Source: Mucilaginibacter corticis (GTDB lineage Bacteria > Bacteroidota > Bacteroidia > Sphingobacteriales > Sphingobacteriaceae). Taken from it: 64,000 nucleotides of DNA. Both the position numbers and the translations under genes were made by a program. Below, one piece after another: positions 8,818 to 18,688 of this stretch. Numbering within the stretch: the stretch's first letter is position 1; every line of letters begins with the position of its first letter. The notes below the pieces were generated by a model. That model was not told where the DNA came from. It was given only the letters and a program-made list of their open reading frames with translations, and ran no database searches. The stretch is from assembly GCF_007558865.1 (NCBI RefSeq), contig NZ_VLPK01000002.1, positions 372,001 to 436,000 on the forward strand, in the 5' to 3' direction.

Positions 8818-9954
8818 ATGCAGCAACACGAAGCAAATGTATTATGGACAAAGTTTTTGGCAGGGCAATGCACTGATGAAGAACGTTTGTTAGTTGAAAG
8901 CTGGTTCCATCATTTAAATATCGATGAGGAAATTGATCTTTCAGAATCAGAAATAGACACCAGCCACCAAAAAATGTGGGAAGCTGTTCGCCCGGTTGAG
9001 GCAAAGATCAAACCCCTTTGGCACCGTATAGCCATAGCTGCTTCTGTAATAATATGCTTATCGTTTGCCGCTATTTATTATCTGCACAAGCCGGGGCCGC
9101 AAAAACAAATGGTTTATAATAAACCCCAGGACCTTCTTCCCGGTGGAAACAAAGCAATCCTTACACTGTCAAACGGGAAAAAAATTGTACTTAATAATAT
9201 AAAAAATGGCAATGTTGCCGTGCAGGCGGGCGCGCAAATAGTTAAAACTCAAAACGGACAACTTGTTTATTCTTTAAATAACACCAACCCCGGGTTACCG
9301 GCAGAAAGCGCCGGGTCTTTAACTTACAATACCATTACTACACCCCGCGGCGGCCAATGGCAACTTACGCTGCCTGATGGTTCAAGGGTATGGCTAAATG
9401 CGGCATCCTCAATAACATTCCCTGCCATGTTTTCGGGGCAAAACCGTAATGTTAAAATTACTGGAGAAGTTTATTTTGAGGTGGTACACAATGCTGCCAA
9501 ACCGTTTAACGTAACTGTCGGGGGGCTCACGATTGAAGATTTGGGCACTCACTTCAATATCAATGCTTATGACGATGAGGGCAGCATTAAAACAACATTA
9601 CTCGAAGGAAGTGTAAAAGTATCCAGCAGGGCTGCATCGACAACGCTGATACCCGGTCAGCAATCTTCAGTTGATCAAAACAGTGATAAAATATATGTGA
9701 AAAATGCTGATGTGGATGAAGCAATTTCATGGAAAAACGGCTTATTTCAATTTGACCGTGCAGATATAAAAACCGTGATGCGCGAATTTGCACGCTGGTA
9801 CGATGTAAATGTGCAGTACAGCGGTAAAATTCCTGTCAGGGCTTTCTCCGGCAGTATTGACCGTAATACAAAAGCTTCTGTGGCTTTACAAATATTGAGC
9901 ATACAGGGTGTTCATTTTCAAATAAAAGACAAACAAATTATTGTACTACCCTAA
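8818..9954 (+). CDS. FecR-type anti-sigma factor, first SusCD locus
   Basis: Protein of 378 residues from ATG 8818 (MQQHEANVLW). A GTG at 8785 would add 11 residues unlike the family. It has a cytoplasmic N-terminal sigma-binding part, one membrane helix at about residues 71-91 (IAIAASVIICLSFAAIYYL), a FecR domain (about 165-265, with TTPRGGQWQLTLPDGSRVWL and GEVYFEV), and a C-terminal domain with FARWYDV and the final VHFQIK, thought to contact the STN domain of the SusC protein. It follows its sigma gene by 108 bp and precedes susC. Confidence 0.93.
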   Translation: MQQHEANVLWTKFLAGQCTDEERLLVESWFHHLNIDEEIDLSESEIDTSHQKMWEAVRPVEAKIKPLWHRIAIAASVIICLSFAAIYYLHKPGPQKQMVYNKPQDLLPGGNKAILTLSNGKKIVLNNIKNGNVAVQAGAQIVKTQNGQLVYSLNNTNPGLPAESAGSLTYNTITTPRGGQWQLTLPDGSRVWLNAASSITFPAMFSGQNRNVKITGEVYFEVVHNAAKPFNVTVGGLTIEDLGTHFNINAYDDEGSIKTTLLEGSVKVSSRAASTTLIPGQQSSVDQNSDKIYVKNADVDEAISWKNGLFQFDRADIKTVMREFARWYDVNVQYSGKIPVRAFSGSIDRNTKASVALQILSIQGVHFQIKDKQIIVLP

Positions 9955-9995
9955 TCATAAATTAACAAATTGATAACCCTCTAAAAGACCAACTC

Positions 9996-10025
9996 ATGAA
10001 AAAAAACTTACAGCAGAAAATTTAA
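9996..10025 (+). CDS. Possible leader micro-ORF (MKKNLQQKI)
   Basis: A 9-codon frame in the fecR-susC gap. The matching gap of the second locus has a related frame, MRKNLQE, at 22502-22525. Both lie about 40 bp after fecR and share the DNA core aaaaacttaca. Position and residues are kept while the surrounding sequence has diverged, so a leader peptide or a conserved RNA element is plausible. Translation is unproven. Confidence 0.35.
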   Translation: MKKNLQQKI

Positions 10026-10051
10026 CCCATCACCACGGTTAATTACGAAAA

Positions 10052-10117
10052 AACCGCGGAAGTGCTCTAACACCGCCACGGTTATATCCGGGTTAACCCT
10101 TCCCGAAAATATCGGGA
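10052..10117 (+). promoter_or_regulatory. Two hairpins in the fecR-susC leader, first locus
   Basis: Hairpin 1: 10052-10059 pairs with 10076-10083 (AACCGCGG / CCACGGTT, one C-A mismatch) with inner pairs GTG 10062-10064 / CAC 10071-10073. Hairpin 2: TCCCGA 10101-10106 with TCGGGA 10112-10117. Neither is followed by a T run. The second locus has two hairpins in the same order with different bases. A conserved block gtattaacccaaac follows at 10142-10155, just before the susC ATG. Confidence 0.45.
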
Positions 10118-10167
10118 TAAACAATTTGTGCAGAGTTTAATGTATTAACCCAAACGTTACAAATGTA

Positions 10168-13100
10168 ATGAAATTAAGAGCTATTAGCATAGCCATACGG
10201 GGACTCGTACGGCCCAATTTTCCAAAATTACTGTTGATTATGAAGTTAACTACACTTATGTTGATCGTAGGGCTTCTCCATGTTAGCGCAAAGGGGATCG
10301 GTCAGATCACCATCGATGAAAGTAATGTGCCTGTTAAAAAAGTGCTCAGATCAATCGAGAAACAAAGTGGGTACCATTTCTTTTATGATGCTGACCAATT
10401 AAAGGATCAAAGGATAGACGTAAAAGTAGCTAACGCGACATTGGCGGAAACGTTAGCGCAGTGTTTTAAAAATATCCCCTTTACCTATAGCGTACTTGAA
10501 AAAAATGTCGTTATAAAACAACAAGCCACATTAGCAGCTGAACGGAACAACGCAGCCATAATGTATGCTGATTTTCACGGAACGGTGCGTGATGAGGCCG
10601 GCCTGCCCCTGCCGGGTGTTACTGTTACCAATAAAAGCACCAAAAAGGCAGTAACTACTGATGTAACCGGTATGTATCACTTATCGGCGCAGAAAGGTGA
10701 TGTACTGGTGTTTAGTTTTGTAGGATATAACACCAGGGAAATTACTGTTGCCGATCAGGCCACGGTTGATGTTTCTCTTACTATAAGTGTTTCTAAACTT
10801 AATGATGTAGTTGTAGTTGGTTATGGTACCACGCAACGCAAAGATCTAACCGGCGCTGTAGCTACGGTAAGCGGCAAAGATATTGAAGATATCCCTTTTA
10901 CAACCTTTGACAACGCTTTGGCAGGTAAGGTAGCCGGAGTTTCGGTAAGCAAGAGTGACGGTTCGCCGGGAGGGGCTGTAAGAATAAGGGTTCGCGGTTC
11001 ATCATCTTTTTTGGGCGGTAATGACCCTTTGTACGTAATAGATGGGGTACCCTTGCAGGCCACCAGTAATTTCCAGGCTACCGGATATGATATAAAAAGC
11101 CCTAACGCCAACCTTGCCAACGGTGCCAATGTGTTGCTCAATAGCAGCTTATCCACTTCGTTTGTTGATGGATTGAATAGCCTGGGCGGCCTAAATCCGG
11201 ATGATATTGAATCTATTACCATTTTAAAAGACGCATCATCTACAGCCATATATGGTTCAAAGGCGGCCAATGGCGTGGTTTTGATCACCACTAAAAAAGG
11301 TAAGAAAAATCAAAAACCCCAGGTTAATGCCAGTTATTATAGCACGGTTAATAGCGCGGTACTGCCTCACTTGCTTAATGCAGAACAGTTTAAAACTGCG
11401 TATACACAAGCTGCGCAAAATACCGCTAAAAATTACACCAGTGCAGGGGCAACCGTACCGGCCAATGTCAACAAGGTATTAAATTCGCCGTCTACATTTT
11501 TCGGGACAGCTAATACCAACTGGCCAAAACTTATTACTCAGAACGCAATGTCCAGTAATGCGGAAATTTCCGTACAGGGCGGTTCTAATTCATCAAGCTA
11601 TTTTAACTCTTTGTCGTTTAACAGTACGCCGGGTGTTGTGCGGTCAACCGGTTACCAGCGCATAGCAGGCAAAATAAACCTGGTGAATGATATTAATTCA
11701 AAATTCAGGATAGGCACCAATTTGTTATTGGGTTATACCGGCCAGGATATCGGCAGTAATGCTTATGGACAGGCTACACTTGCAAGGCCTGATTATGCGC
11801 CATATGATGCAAACGGAAACTATACTGATTTTTCAGGCATCGATCCTGCTCAGCCATCCAGAATTGTAAATCCGCTAAGCTTATTAAACGTTTACAATTA
11901 TGCCAAAACGTTTACTTTACTGGGCTCATTAACAGCCAGCTATGACATCACCTCAGATTTGCAATTTAAAAGCACGGTATCAACCAATGTGCAGATGTAT
12001 AACCAGCGTAATTATACACCAAGTTACATAGGGGCAAGAGGCATAAACGGTTACAGCGTTACCAATGGCATAGGCAGTAACCAAACCAGCACTGCCACAA
12101 AGTGGCTTGTAGAAAACACGCTATCGTACAATAAGACATTTAACCCGGAAAATAACCTGAATTTAGTTGCAGGAACATCTTACGAGTCGGATAAGTTCAG
12201 TTCTTTTGGCGCTGTAGGGCAAGGTTATCCTAATGACGATGTTTTAACCAGCCTTTCATCGGCAGTAACACCGCAATCTGTGAATGGCCTTAGCCCTACA
12301 ATTCCGCAAAGTTATTTACTCTCATTTTACGTGAGGGCAAATTATAGTTACCTTGATAAATACATTCTTACGTTTACCGGCAGAGCTGACGGATCATCAA
12401 AGTTTGGCCCGGATAATAAGTTTGGTTACTTTCCATCGGGTGGCGCGGCATGGCGTATCTCGCAGGAGAGTTTCCTGAAGGATGTTAAATGGATAGATGA
12501 TATTAAAATACGCGGAAGCTATGGCCTTACCGGTACGCAAAACATTGGCGATCAAATGTATCGTACATTGTACAGCCCATCAGCCTACAATGGCAGCAGC
12601 GTATTGATACCTACGCAATTAGGAAATTCAGAAGTCAAATGGGAAAGTACTTTACAGGCCGACGGAGGGATAGATATCTCTTTATTTAAGGGCCGCTTAG
12701 TTGCAACTATTGATTATTATAACAAACAAACCAATAATGACCTGTTATCCATACCTATAGCAAGTAACACATCATACAGCACTTTGCTTACCAACGTGGG
12801 CGGACTGAAAAATACAGGCTGGGAGTTTGCTTTGCAAGGCGATATCATACGTACAAAGGATTTTAAATGGAATGCCGGTTTTAATATCACTTTTGATAAA
12901 TCTTTGGTAACCAAACTTGATCCGGATGTTAGCCTTGCACAGATCGGGAATTTATCGGGTGTAGAACTTGCAAATACAACATTAATACAAGGCAAACCTT
13001 TAGGTTTGATCACCGGATTAACGGAAACAGGTATCATCCGCGACCAGGCACAGTTAGATGCTTACAAAACTGCTTTGGGGCCATACAAAAATTACTTCCG

Positions 13101-13680
13101 CGAGGTAGCCATAGGGGGGCCTATGTTTAAGTTGCTGCCCAATGCAGGCGGTTATGATTACAACACGGTTATTGGCCACGGCGCGCCAAAATACTGGGGA
13201 GGTATGAACCAAAGCTTTAGCTACAAAAACTTTAACCTTCAGTTAAACTTTACTTACTCTGTGGGCGGCCAGCTACTTTGGGCCGACCATGTAGCCAGTG
13301 TTGAGTTTTATGCGCCAACAAATACAAGCACATCGGTTTTAAATGCTTATACCCCGGACAATACAAATGCCAGCTTACCGCAATTAACTATTGGTGCCGG
13401 TTATTATAAATCAACACTTGACGTTTTTAGCAGTTCGTTTTTGACGTTACGGTCATTAAGGCTGAACTACACGTTTGATAAAGCCAGGTGGGCTCAAAGG
13501 GTCGGGTTTAAAAACTTTGGATTATTTGCCACGGCAACTAATGTATTCACCATTACAAAATATCCGGGCAACGATCCCGAGATTTCAGATGATCCGTACA
13601 GCCTTGCCGGCGGGTACATCGACGTAAGTAATTATCCGACTATAAGGACATACTCTTTAGGAATTAAAGCCGGTTTTTAA
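10168..13680 (+). CDS. SusC/RagA-family TonB-dependent receptor with STN domain, first locus
   Basis: Protein of 1170 residues. Order: N-terminal extension and signal sequence (about 1-48), STN signalling domain (about 49-115, ending ENNxVIKQQ-like), carboxypeptidase-regulatory-like domain (about 135-215, GLPLPGVTV), TonB box and plug (about 215-350, DVVVVGYGTTQRKDLTGAV, then SPGGAVRIRVRGSSS and GGNDPLYVIDGVP), then a 22-strand type barrel ending YSLGIKAGF. The STN domain links ligand binding to FecR and the sigma factor. The start at 10168 is preferred over ATG 10240 because the second SusC has a matching extension. It forms a complex with the SusD protein encoded 30 bp downstream. Substrate unknown. 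Confidence 0.96.
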   Translation: MKLRAISIAIRGLVRPNFPKLLLIMKLTTLMLIVGLLHVSAKGIGQITIDESNVPVKKVLRSIEKQSGYHFFYDADQLKDQRIDVKVANATLAETLAQCFKNIPFTYSVLEKNVVIKQQATLAAERNNAAIMYADFHGTVRDEAGLPLPGVTVTNKSTKKAVTTDVTGMYHLSAQKGDVLVFSFVGYNTREITVADQATVDVSLTISVSKLNDVVVVGYGTTQRKDLTGAVATVSGKDIEDIPFTTFDNALAGKVAGVSVSKSDGSPGGAVRIRVRGSSSFLGGNDPLYVIDGVPLQATSNFQATGYDIKSPNANLANGANVLLNSSLSTSFVDGLNSLGGLNPDDIESITILKDASSTAIYGSKAANGVVLITTKKGKKNQKPQVNASYYSTVNSAVLPHLLNAEQFKTAYTQAAQNTAKNYTSAGATVPANVNKVLNSPSTFFGTANTNWPKLITQNAMSSNAEISVQGGSNSSSYFNSLSFNSTPGVVRSTGYQRIAGKINLVNDINSKFRIGTNLLLGYTGQDIGSNAYGQATLARPDYAPYDANGNYTDFSGIDPAQPSRIVNPLSLLNVYNYAKTFTLLGSLTASYDITSDLQFKSTVSTNVQMYNQRNYTPSYIGARGINGYSVTNGIGSNQTSTATKWLVENTLSYNKTFNPENNLNLVAGTSYESDKFSSFGAVGQGYPNDDVLTSLSSAVTPQSVNGLSPTIPQSYLLSFYVRANYSYLDKYILTFTGRADGSSKFGPDNKFGYFPSGGAAWRISQESFLKDVKWIDDIKIRGSYGLTGTQNIGDQMYRTLYSPSAYNGSSVLIPTQLGNSEVKWESTLQADGGIDISLFKGRLVATIDYYNKQTNNDLLSIPIASNTSYSTLLTNVGGLKNTGWEFALQGDIIRTKDFKWNAGFNITFDKSLVTKLDPDVSLAQIGNLSGVELANTTLIQGKPLGLITGLTETGIIRDQAQLDAYKTALGPYKNYFREVAIGGPMFKLLPNAGGYDYNTVIGHGAPKYWGGMNQSFSYKNFNLQLNFTYSVGGQLLWADHVASVEFYAPTNTSTSVLNAYTPDNTNASLPQLTIGAGYYKSTLDVFSSSFLTLRSLRLNYTFDKARWAQRVGFKNFGLFATATNVFTITKYPGNDPEISDDPYSLAGGYIDVSNYPTIRTYSLGIKAGF

Positions 13681-13710
13681 TCATTATTTATTACTTATAA
13701 TATTAATAAA

Positions 13711-15165
13711 ATGAAAAATAAGATATTAAATTATATGATTGCATTTTGCATCATTAGCTGTTCATTATGGTCTTGTAAAAAGCAGCTGGATGTGTTTCCG
13801 ACTACACAAGAAGTTAACGGGAACGTGATCAAGGATACAAAAAGTGCTACCGAAGTATTAAACGGCGTTTATTATCGCTTTGCTAATGTTAATACAATAA
13901 ACGGCCCTTTGGGTGCCGACTGGGTTGATGTAAATGAATGGTTCCCGTTTGAGTTAGCCGGTTCAATGTACACCATACTCGGTGATGATAATGTATATTC
14001 TATAACCTACGGGCCAACGACCGGCGGCACGGCAGCCATGTGGACTTATAGCTTTGCCATAGTAAATGCCGCGAATGGGTTCCTGGAAAATGTGGCGCCG
14101 GTAAATAGTGTCCCTGCGGCCACTAAATCAGAGATGATAGCCGAAGCAAAGTTTTTGCGGGCTTTCGGTAATTCGCAGTTACTGCTCTATTACGCCCAGT
14201 ATGCCAACCCTGCAAGTAATTATGGTATCATCATCAGGGATAAGTTTGTTACTACGTCCACCATCGGGCAGGCAAGATCTACCGTGGCAGCATCATACAA
14301 AGCAATATTGGAGGACCTTGACGCGGCCATAGCCGGTTTGCCGGCCAAAAATACTACCATTTACCAGGCCAATGCCAATGTGGCCAAATTATTAAAAGCG
14401 CGCGTATTGATTAACCGCAATGAGCCCGGAGATTATGCAACAGTAATTAGTTTGACAAATGATATTATTACCGGAGGTGCTTTTAGTTTGGACCCGAGTG
14501 CGAAAGATATGTTTTACAACAAATTATATACCAGCAAAGAACCAATGCTGGGCATACCGGTATATCCTAATCAACCATCTAAAAACTATCAGTATAATAC
14601 TTATGGTAGTTACGCGGTGACCGATAGTTACGCAAAGTTGTTAACTAACGATCCCAGAAGTAATTGGGTATACCTTAACCAGAGCCTTACGTTTTATACG
14701 CCATACTTTACAACTACCGGCACTTCAAATGAGTTGACAAAATATTATTCAGGCCCTTACACTACTTATCCTGATGCCGGGAATGTACAGGTTGAAACTT
14801 GTTACCCTTTCAGGGTTACTGAAGCTTACCTGCTTCAGGCAGAAGCCATAACACTTTCAAATGGCGACCTTACAGCCGCTAAGACATTGTTAAAAGCTGT
14901 AGAAGCAAGCGCCGGGATAACGTCAGATCCGGCGGTAGATAACGCGGGGACAGCAGCTGCGTTGCACTCGCTTATAGTAAAAGAAGAAATTAAAAACTTT
15001 ATTGGCGAAAACGGTGCCGACTGGTTTGCATTGCGCAGATTGCCTTTAAGCGAGATCCAGACCTATCAGCCGGCAATAAAATCAGTTGACCAACTGATAC
15101 TGCCAATACCACAGGCAGATATTTCAAGCAATGGCAGCATCAAACAAAACCCGGGGTATTTATAA
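13711..15165 (+). CDS. SusD/RagB-family substrate-binding lipoprotein, first locus
   Basis: Protein of 484 residues with a lipobox (SLWSC, Cys22) placing it as an outer-membrane lipoprotein. The SusD fold shows in ATEVLNGVYYRF, EAKFLRAFGNSQLLLYYAQY, TEAYLLQAEA and the final QNPGYL. It caps the SusC channel from outside and binds the ligand first. It has a close paralogue at 26251. The 30-bp gap to susC and 21-bp gap to the next gene indicate an operon. Confidence 0.95.
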   Translation: MKNKILNYMIAFCIISCSLWSCKKQLDVFPTTQEVNGNVIKDTKSATEVLNGVYYRFANVNTINGPLGADWVDVNEWFPFELAGSMYTILGDDNVYSITYGPTTGGTAAMWTYSFAIVNAANGFLENVAPVNSVPAATKSEMIAEAKFLRAFGNSQLLLYYAQYANPASNYGIIIRDKFVTTSTIGQARSTVAASYKAILEDLDAAIAGLPAKNTTIYQANANVAKLLKARVLINRNEPGDYATVISLTNDIITGGAFSLDPSAKDMFYNKLYTSKEPMLGIPVYPNQPSKNYQYNTYGSYAVTDSYAKLLTNDPRSNWVYLNQSLTFYTPYFTTTGTSNELTKYYSGPYTTYPDAGNVQVETCYPFRVTEAYLLQAEAITLSNGDLTAAKTLLKAVEASAGITSDPAVDNAGTAAALHSLIVKEEIKNFIGENGADWFALRRLPLSEIQTYQPAIKSVDQLILPIPQADISSNGSIKQNPGYL

Positions 15166-15186
15166 TTCAATATAAAATTTAACAAG

Positions 15187-16266
15187 ATGAAAAAAATAAA
15201 TTCATTAATCAACACATGGTTTGTTTTAATGCTATTAGTAAGTATAACGGCCCGGGCACAAAATGCACGGCTTACCGGAGAGCTAAAAGGCTTTTCGGGC
15301 GGGATGGTTAAACTGGTATATAACGGGCAGAGCAAAACCGACAGCATTAAAGTAAAAAATGGCAAATTTACCTGGAAGGGAAACCTTGATGAACCGCAGC
15401 AAGTGTATTTAACAATGCCGAATAAATATTATGTTTTCTTTTTTCAACCCGGTAATGCCAGGCTTACCGGTCTAAAAGATTCTCTGCAAACTTATAAGGT
15501 AACCGGTTCCCCGATACAACTGGAATCAGAAGCTTTTGACGCTTCTGTTAAAGAGTTAACAGAGCAGCAGGGAACGTTATATGCCAGGTATGGAACAGCG
15601 GCACCGGATGAACAAGTGACTATAGATAAGCAACTGGAAAAACTTAGGAAACAAAAGCAAATTATAGCAGATAAGTTTATAACAGATCACAGGCAAAGCT
15701 ACTATAGTATGTACCTGATAGCCGGCAGTGCATCTTACGGCTTTGATTACAGCGAAGTAAAACCCCGGTTTGATATGCTTGATGACTTTGCTAAACAAAC
15801 TGAAACCGGCAAAAGAATTGCTAAAAGATTAGCTATATTGGAAAGGAGCAGGATAGGCGCGCAAATGATCGATTTTACACAGAACGATACACTCGGCAAT
15901 CCTGTGAAATTCAGCAGCTTCAAAGGCAAATATGTTCTGGTAGATTTTTGGACCAGTTGGTGCGGACCATGCCGGGCAGAAAACCCTAACGTGCTTAAAG
16001 CCTATAATGCTTACCAGGATAAAAACTTTACAGTTATAGGGATTTCGCTGGATGAAAAAGCCGATAACTGGAAAAAGGCAATAAAAGATGACAAAATGCC
16101 GTGGACCGAATTATCTGACATCCGGGGATGGAAAAACGAGGTTTCAGGCTATTACGGCATCCAGGGTATCCCAAGTAATTTGCTGGTAGACCCATCGGGC
16201 AAAATTATTGCCAAAGACCTAAGAGGGGTAATGCTTGAAAACAAGCTGAAAGAACTATTGGACTGA
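15187..16266 (+). CDS. TlpA-like periplasmic thioredoxin with DUF4369-type N-terminal domain
   Basis: Protein of 359 residues: signal peptide 1-24 (ending ARA-Q), an N-terminal beta domain of the DUF4369 type (about 26-115, LTGELKGFSGGMVKLVYNG), a helical linker rich in charges, and a thioredoxin domain (about 225-355) with the active site WCGPC (Cys259, Cys262) and the cis-proline region IQGIPSN. It should reduce or rearrange thiols in the periplasm. Being last gene of a SusCD operon suggests it acts on the imported ligand or on receptor parts; the target is not known. Confidence 0.92.
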   Translation: MKKINSLINTWFVLMLLVSITARAQNARLTGELKGFSGGMVKLVYNGQSKTDSIKVKNGKFTWKGNLDEPQQVYLTMPNKYYVFFFQPGNARLTGLKDSLQTYKVTGSPIQLESEAFDASVKELTEQQGTLYARYGTAAPDEQVTIDKQLEKLRKQKQIIADKFITDHRQSYYSMYLIAGSASYGFDYSEVKPRFDMLDDFAKQTETGKRIAKRLAILERSRIGAQMIDFTQNDTLGNPVKFSSFKGKYVLVDFWTSWCGPCRAENPNVLKAYNAYQDKNFTVIGISLDEKADNWKKAIKDDKMPWTELSDIRGWKNEVSGYYGIQGIPSNLLVDPSGKIIAKDLRGVMLENKLKELLD

Positions 16267-16340
16267 TCTGCAACAAAACAGTAAGATACCTGCCCCAGGG
16301 TATTAAGCAGAGGTGTTTTATAAAGGACTGATTTAACAGT

Positions 16341-16371
16341 AAAAAAGCTATGCAATCTGCATAGCTTTTTT
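16341..16371. terminator. Bidirectional terminator between the TlpA-like gene and the Lrp gene
   Basis: Arms 16341-16354 and 16358-16371 (AAAAAAGCTATGCA and its complement) are a perfect 14-bp pair around a 3-nt loop. A/T runs at both ends let it serve both convergent genes. Confidence 0.9.
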
Positions 16372-16526
16372 TGTAAACGCCCGGCGGCATATTCATCATT
16401 TATGGGTACCTGTTGCTTTAACGTCATCCATTATAATAATTTTGCTGAGACAGCTAAGTAGTGGAGAATCTGGAACACAAGTAAACAAATCCGGAATGTC
16501 CACTGAAGTCGATTATGGATGTTATC

Positions 16527-16997
16527 CTAAAGCGGATAGGCAGTATCGCTTTTTGTTTGAGAAAGCACAAAAAAGCTTTCAACAGTTTTGATGTTGGGCA
16601 ACATGGCCAATTTATAACGATAAAAATCGTGGTAGGCATCCATATCCGGGGTGGCAATCCTTAAAATAAAATCAAACGCCCCCGTCATCTGGAAACATTC
16701 CATCACCTCTGGAAATTTTGCAACATCTTTTTCAAACCCGGACAGGGTATTGGCTGTATGGTCGTTTAACAACACCTGGCTAAAAGCTATCAGGCTCCTG
16801 TCTATTTTTTTGCGATCAAGTATGGCTACCACACCCTTAATATATCCCTGTTCCTTTAACTTCCTGATCCGCTCATGGATGGTCGCGATGGATTTATGAA
16901 GTTTAAAAGAGATCTCTTTATTAGTCTGAGCTGCATCAATTTGCAGCAATTTTAAGATTTCAATATCTGTAGGATCAAGAGAACTGATAGTTAGCAT
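16527..16997 (-). CDS. Lrp/AsnC-family regulator
   Basis: Protein of 156 residues: an N-terminal winged HTH (about 8-65, DIEILKLLQIDAAQTNKEISFKLHKSIATIHERIRKL) and a C-terminal ligand-binding alpha/beta sandwich (RAM domain, about 75-145, with FQMTGAFDFILRI). Lrp proteins bind amino acids and often control the adjacent divergent gene, here a cysteine-synthase-like enzyme 149 bp away. The gap is very AT-rich. A second Lrp gene in this window (37144) has the same divergent arrangement with an amino acid catabolic operon. Confidence 0.93.
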   Translation of the reverse strand: MLTISSLDPTDIEILKLLQIDAAQTNKEISFKLHKSIATIHERIRKLKEQGYIKGVVAILDRKKIDRSLIAFSQVLLNDHTANTLSGFEKDVAKFPEVMECFQMTGAFDFILRIATPDMDAYHDFYRYKLAMLPNIKTVESFFVLSQTKSDTAYPL

Positions 16998-17146
16998 AAT
17001 GAAAATAATGTCAATTAAATAAAGGTACGGAACTTTAATCTGAAAATAAAACTAATTATTTTTTATTTATCAATAAAATTTTCAGCTTTTCAATAAACAA
17101 TTGTAATAATAATCAATGATTCGGAAGTTTACTGAAAATTATTTAT

Positions 17147-18208
17147 ATGACATCAACAGTGGAAACAACGTTGGAGCTTGAACACGAACATACCTTTAAA
17201 AATTTATGGCATATGGTGGGTAATACGCCTATGGTCGCCATAAAATATGCGTATAATGGAAATGCGGGTGTTGTTTATGCAAAATGTGAGCATTACAATC
17301 TTACCGGCAGCGTAAAAGACAGGATGGCGCTATATATCATGTATCAGGCCTATAAACATAAAAAGATAAAGCACGGAGATACAATTGTAGAGGCTACCTC
17401 CGGAAACACAGGAATTGCTTTCGCCGCCATTGGTAAAGCATTAGGCCACCCTGTTAAAATCATCATGCCAGATTGGTTAAGCCAGGAGCGTGTAGATATA
17501 ATAAAAAGCATGGGTGCCGAAATTATTCCGATCAGCAAAGAGGAAGGTGGATTTTTGGGAAGCATACGCCTGGCAGAGCAAATGGCCAAAGCAGATAAGG
17601 CTATTTTTTTACCACGACAGTTTGAAAATCAATTTAACGCCGAAGCCCATGAAAAAACCACAGGTCGCGAAATCTGGCGCCAATTAGCCTCTAATGGTTT
17701 GATGCCTGACGCTTTTGTGGCAGGCGTGGGTACGGGTGGTACGGTAATGGGCGTTGGGCGTTATCTTAAAATGCTTAACCCTAAAGTAAAAATACACCCT
17801 TTAGAACCCGCCGAATCGCCCACATTAACAACCGGTCACAAAGTAGGCACTCACCGTATACAAGGTATTTCGGACGAATTTATACCAGCAATTGTAAAGC
17901 TAAATGAGTTGGATGGTGTAATACAGGCCGGTGACGGGGATGCTATAATTATGGCCCAAAAACTGTCTAAAGAACTGGGGTTGGCTGTTGGTATATCATC
18001 CGGGGCTAATATTATTGGCGCTATCAAACTAAAGGAACATTTGGGCACTGATGCCACAGTAGTAACCTTACTTTGCGACAGCAACAAAAAGTATTTAAGT
18101 ACAGCCCTGGTGAAAGACGAGCCTATTAGAGCCGGCTATGTTTCATCTGATGTAATCTTTACCGGCTATGATGCTATTTCACGGTTAGCAGATCAATTAA
18201 CTTTCTGA
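17147..18208 (+). CDS. PLP-dependent cysteine synthase / cystathionine beta-synthase family enzyme
   Basis: Protein of 353 residues of fold-type II. The PLP lysine is Lys57 in LTGSVKDRM. The phosphate and substrate loops [15 protein letters not shown] and [16 protein letters not shown] are present, as is the late SSGANIIGA segment. It could make cysteine from O-acetylserine and sulfide, or cystathionine from serine and homocysteine; sequence alone does not decide. It lacks the C-terminal CBS regulatory domains of the human-type enzyme. Divergent Lrp upstream; the DsbD genes follow 23 bp downstream, so they may share a transcript. Confidence 0.88.
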   Translation: MTSTVETTLELEHEHTFKNLWHMVGNTPMVAIKYAYNGNAGVVYAKCEHYNLTGSVKDRMALYIMYQAYKHKKIKHGDTIVEATSGNTGIAFAAIGKALGHPVKIIMPDWLSQERVDIIKSMGAEIIPISKEEGGFLGSIRLAEQMAKADKAIFLPRQFENQFNAEAHEKTTGREIWRQLASNGLMPDAFVAGVGTGGTVMGVGRYLKMLNPKVKIHPLEPAESPTLTTGHKVGTHRIQGISDEFIPAIVKLNELDGVIQAGDGDAIIMAQKLSKELGLAVGISSGANIIGAIKLKEHLGTDATVVTLLCDSNKKYLSTALVKDEPIRAGYVSSDVIFTGYDAISRLADQLTF

Positions 18209-18231
18209 CATAAACACAAAAAACTATTAAA

Positions 18232-18681
18232 ATGAAAAAATTATTCCTGGCCGCAACTGCGCTTTTGCTGTTTGCTCTACACACTAAGGCGCAAATATTA
18301 ACTCCTGTTACATGGAGCTATGGCGCTAAAAAAACAAGCGCAACAGAAGCAACTATTTTTATTAAAGCAACAATTGATGAAGGGTGGCATGTATACTCGC
18401 AATTTGTAAAAGACGGCGGGCCGGTAAAAACCACAATTACTTTTAATTCTTCAAATGCCTATAGTTTGGTGGGAGCCACTATTGAACCAAAGCCTGTTAC
18501 CCGCATGGAAAAGGCATTTAACATGGAAGTGGGCTTTTTTGAACATAGCGTAATATTTCAGCAAAAAATAAAGCTGAAAGCAAAGCAAACTACTGTAACC
18601 GGCAAACTGGAGTATATGACTTGTAACGATCAGAAATGTTTGCCACCGGACGATATTGAATTTAGCATACCTGTTAAATAA
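18232..18681 (+). CDS. Separate DsbD alpha-type (N-terminal) periplasmic domain
   Basis: Protein of 149 residues: signal peptide 1-20 (ending HTKA-Q) and one immunoglobulin-like domain matching the N-terminal domain of DsbD (VTWSYGAKK, DEGWHVYSQF, then YMTCNDQKCLPP). Cys131 and Cys136 are the redox pair. In E. coli this domain is fused to the membrane part and passes electrons to periplasmic partners. Here it is its own gene, 7 bp before the membrane/thioredoxin part. Its own signal peptide argues against a frameshift. Confidence 0.88.
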   Translation: MKKLFLAATALLLFALHTKAQILTPVTWSYGAKKTSATEATIFIKATIDEGWHVYSQFVKDGGPVKTTITFNSSNAYSLVGATIEPKPVTRMEKAFNMEVGFFEHSVIFQQKIKLKAKQTTVTGKLEYMTCNDQKCLPPDDIEFSIPVK

Positions 18682-18688
18682 GCGCTTG

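Noticed and set aside
10821..11291. 156-codon minus-strand frame
   Set aside because: Antisense of the SusC plug region; the same shadow appears opposite the paralogue at 23610, as expected from shared coding sequence.
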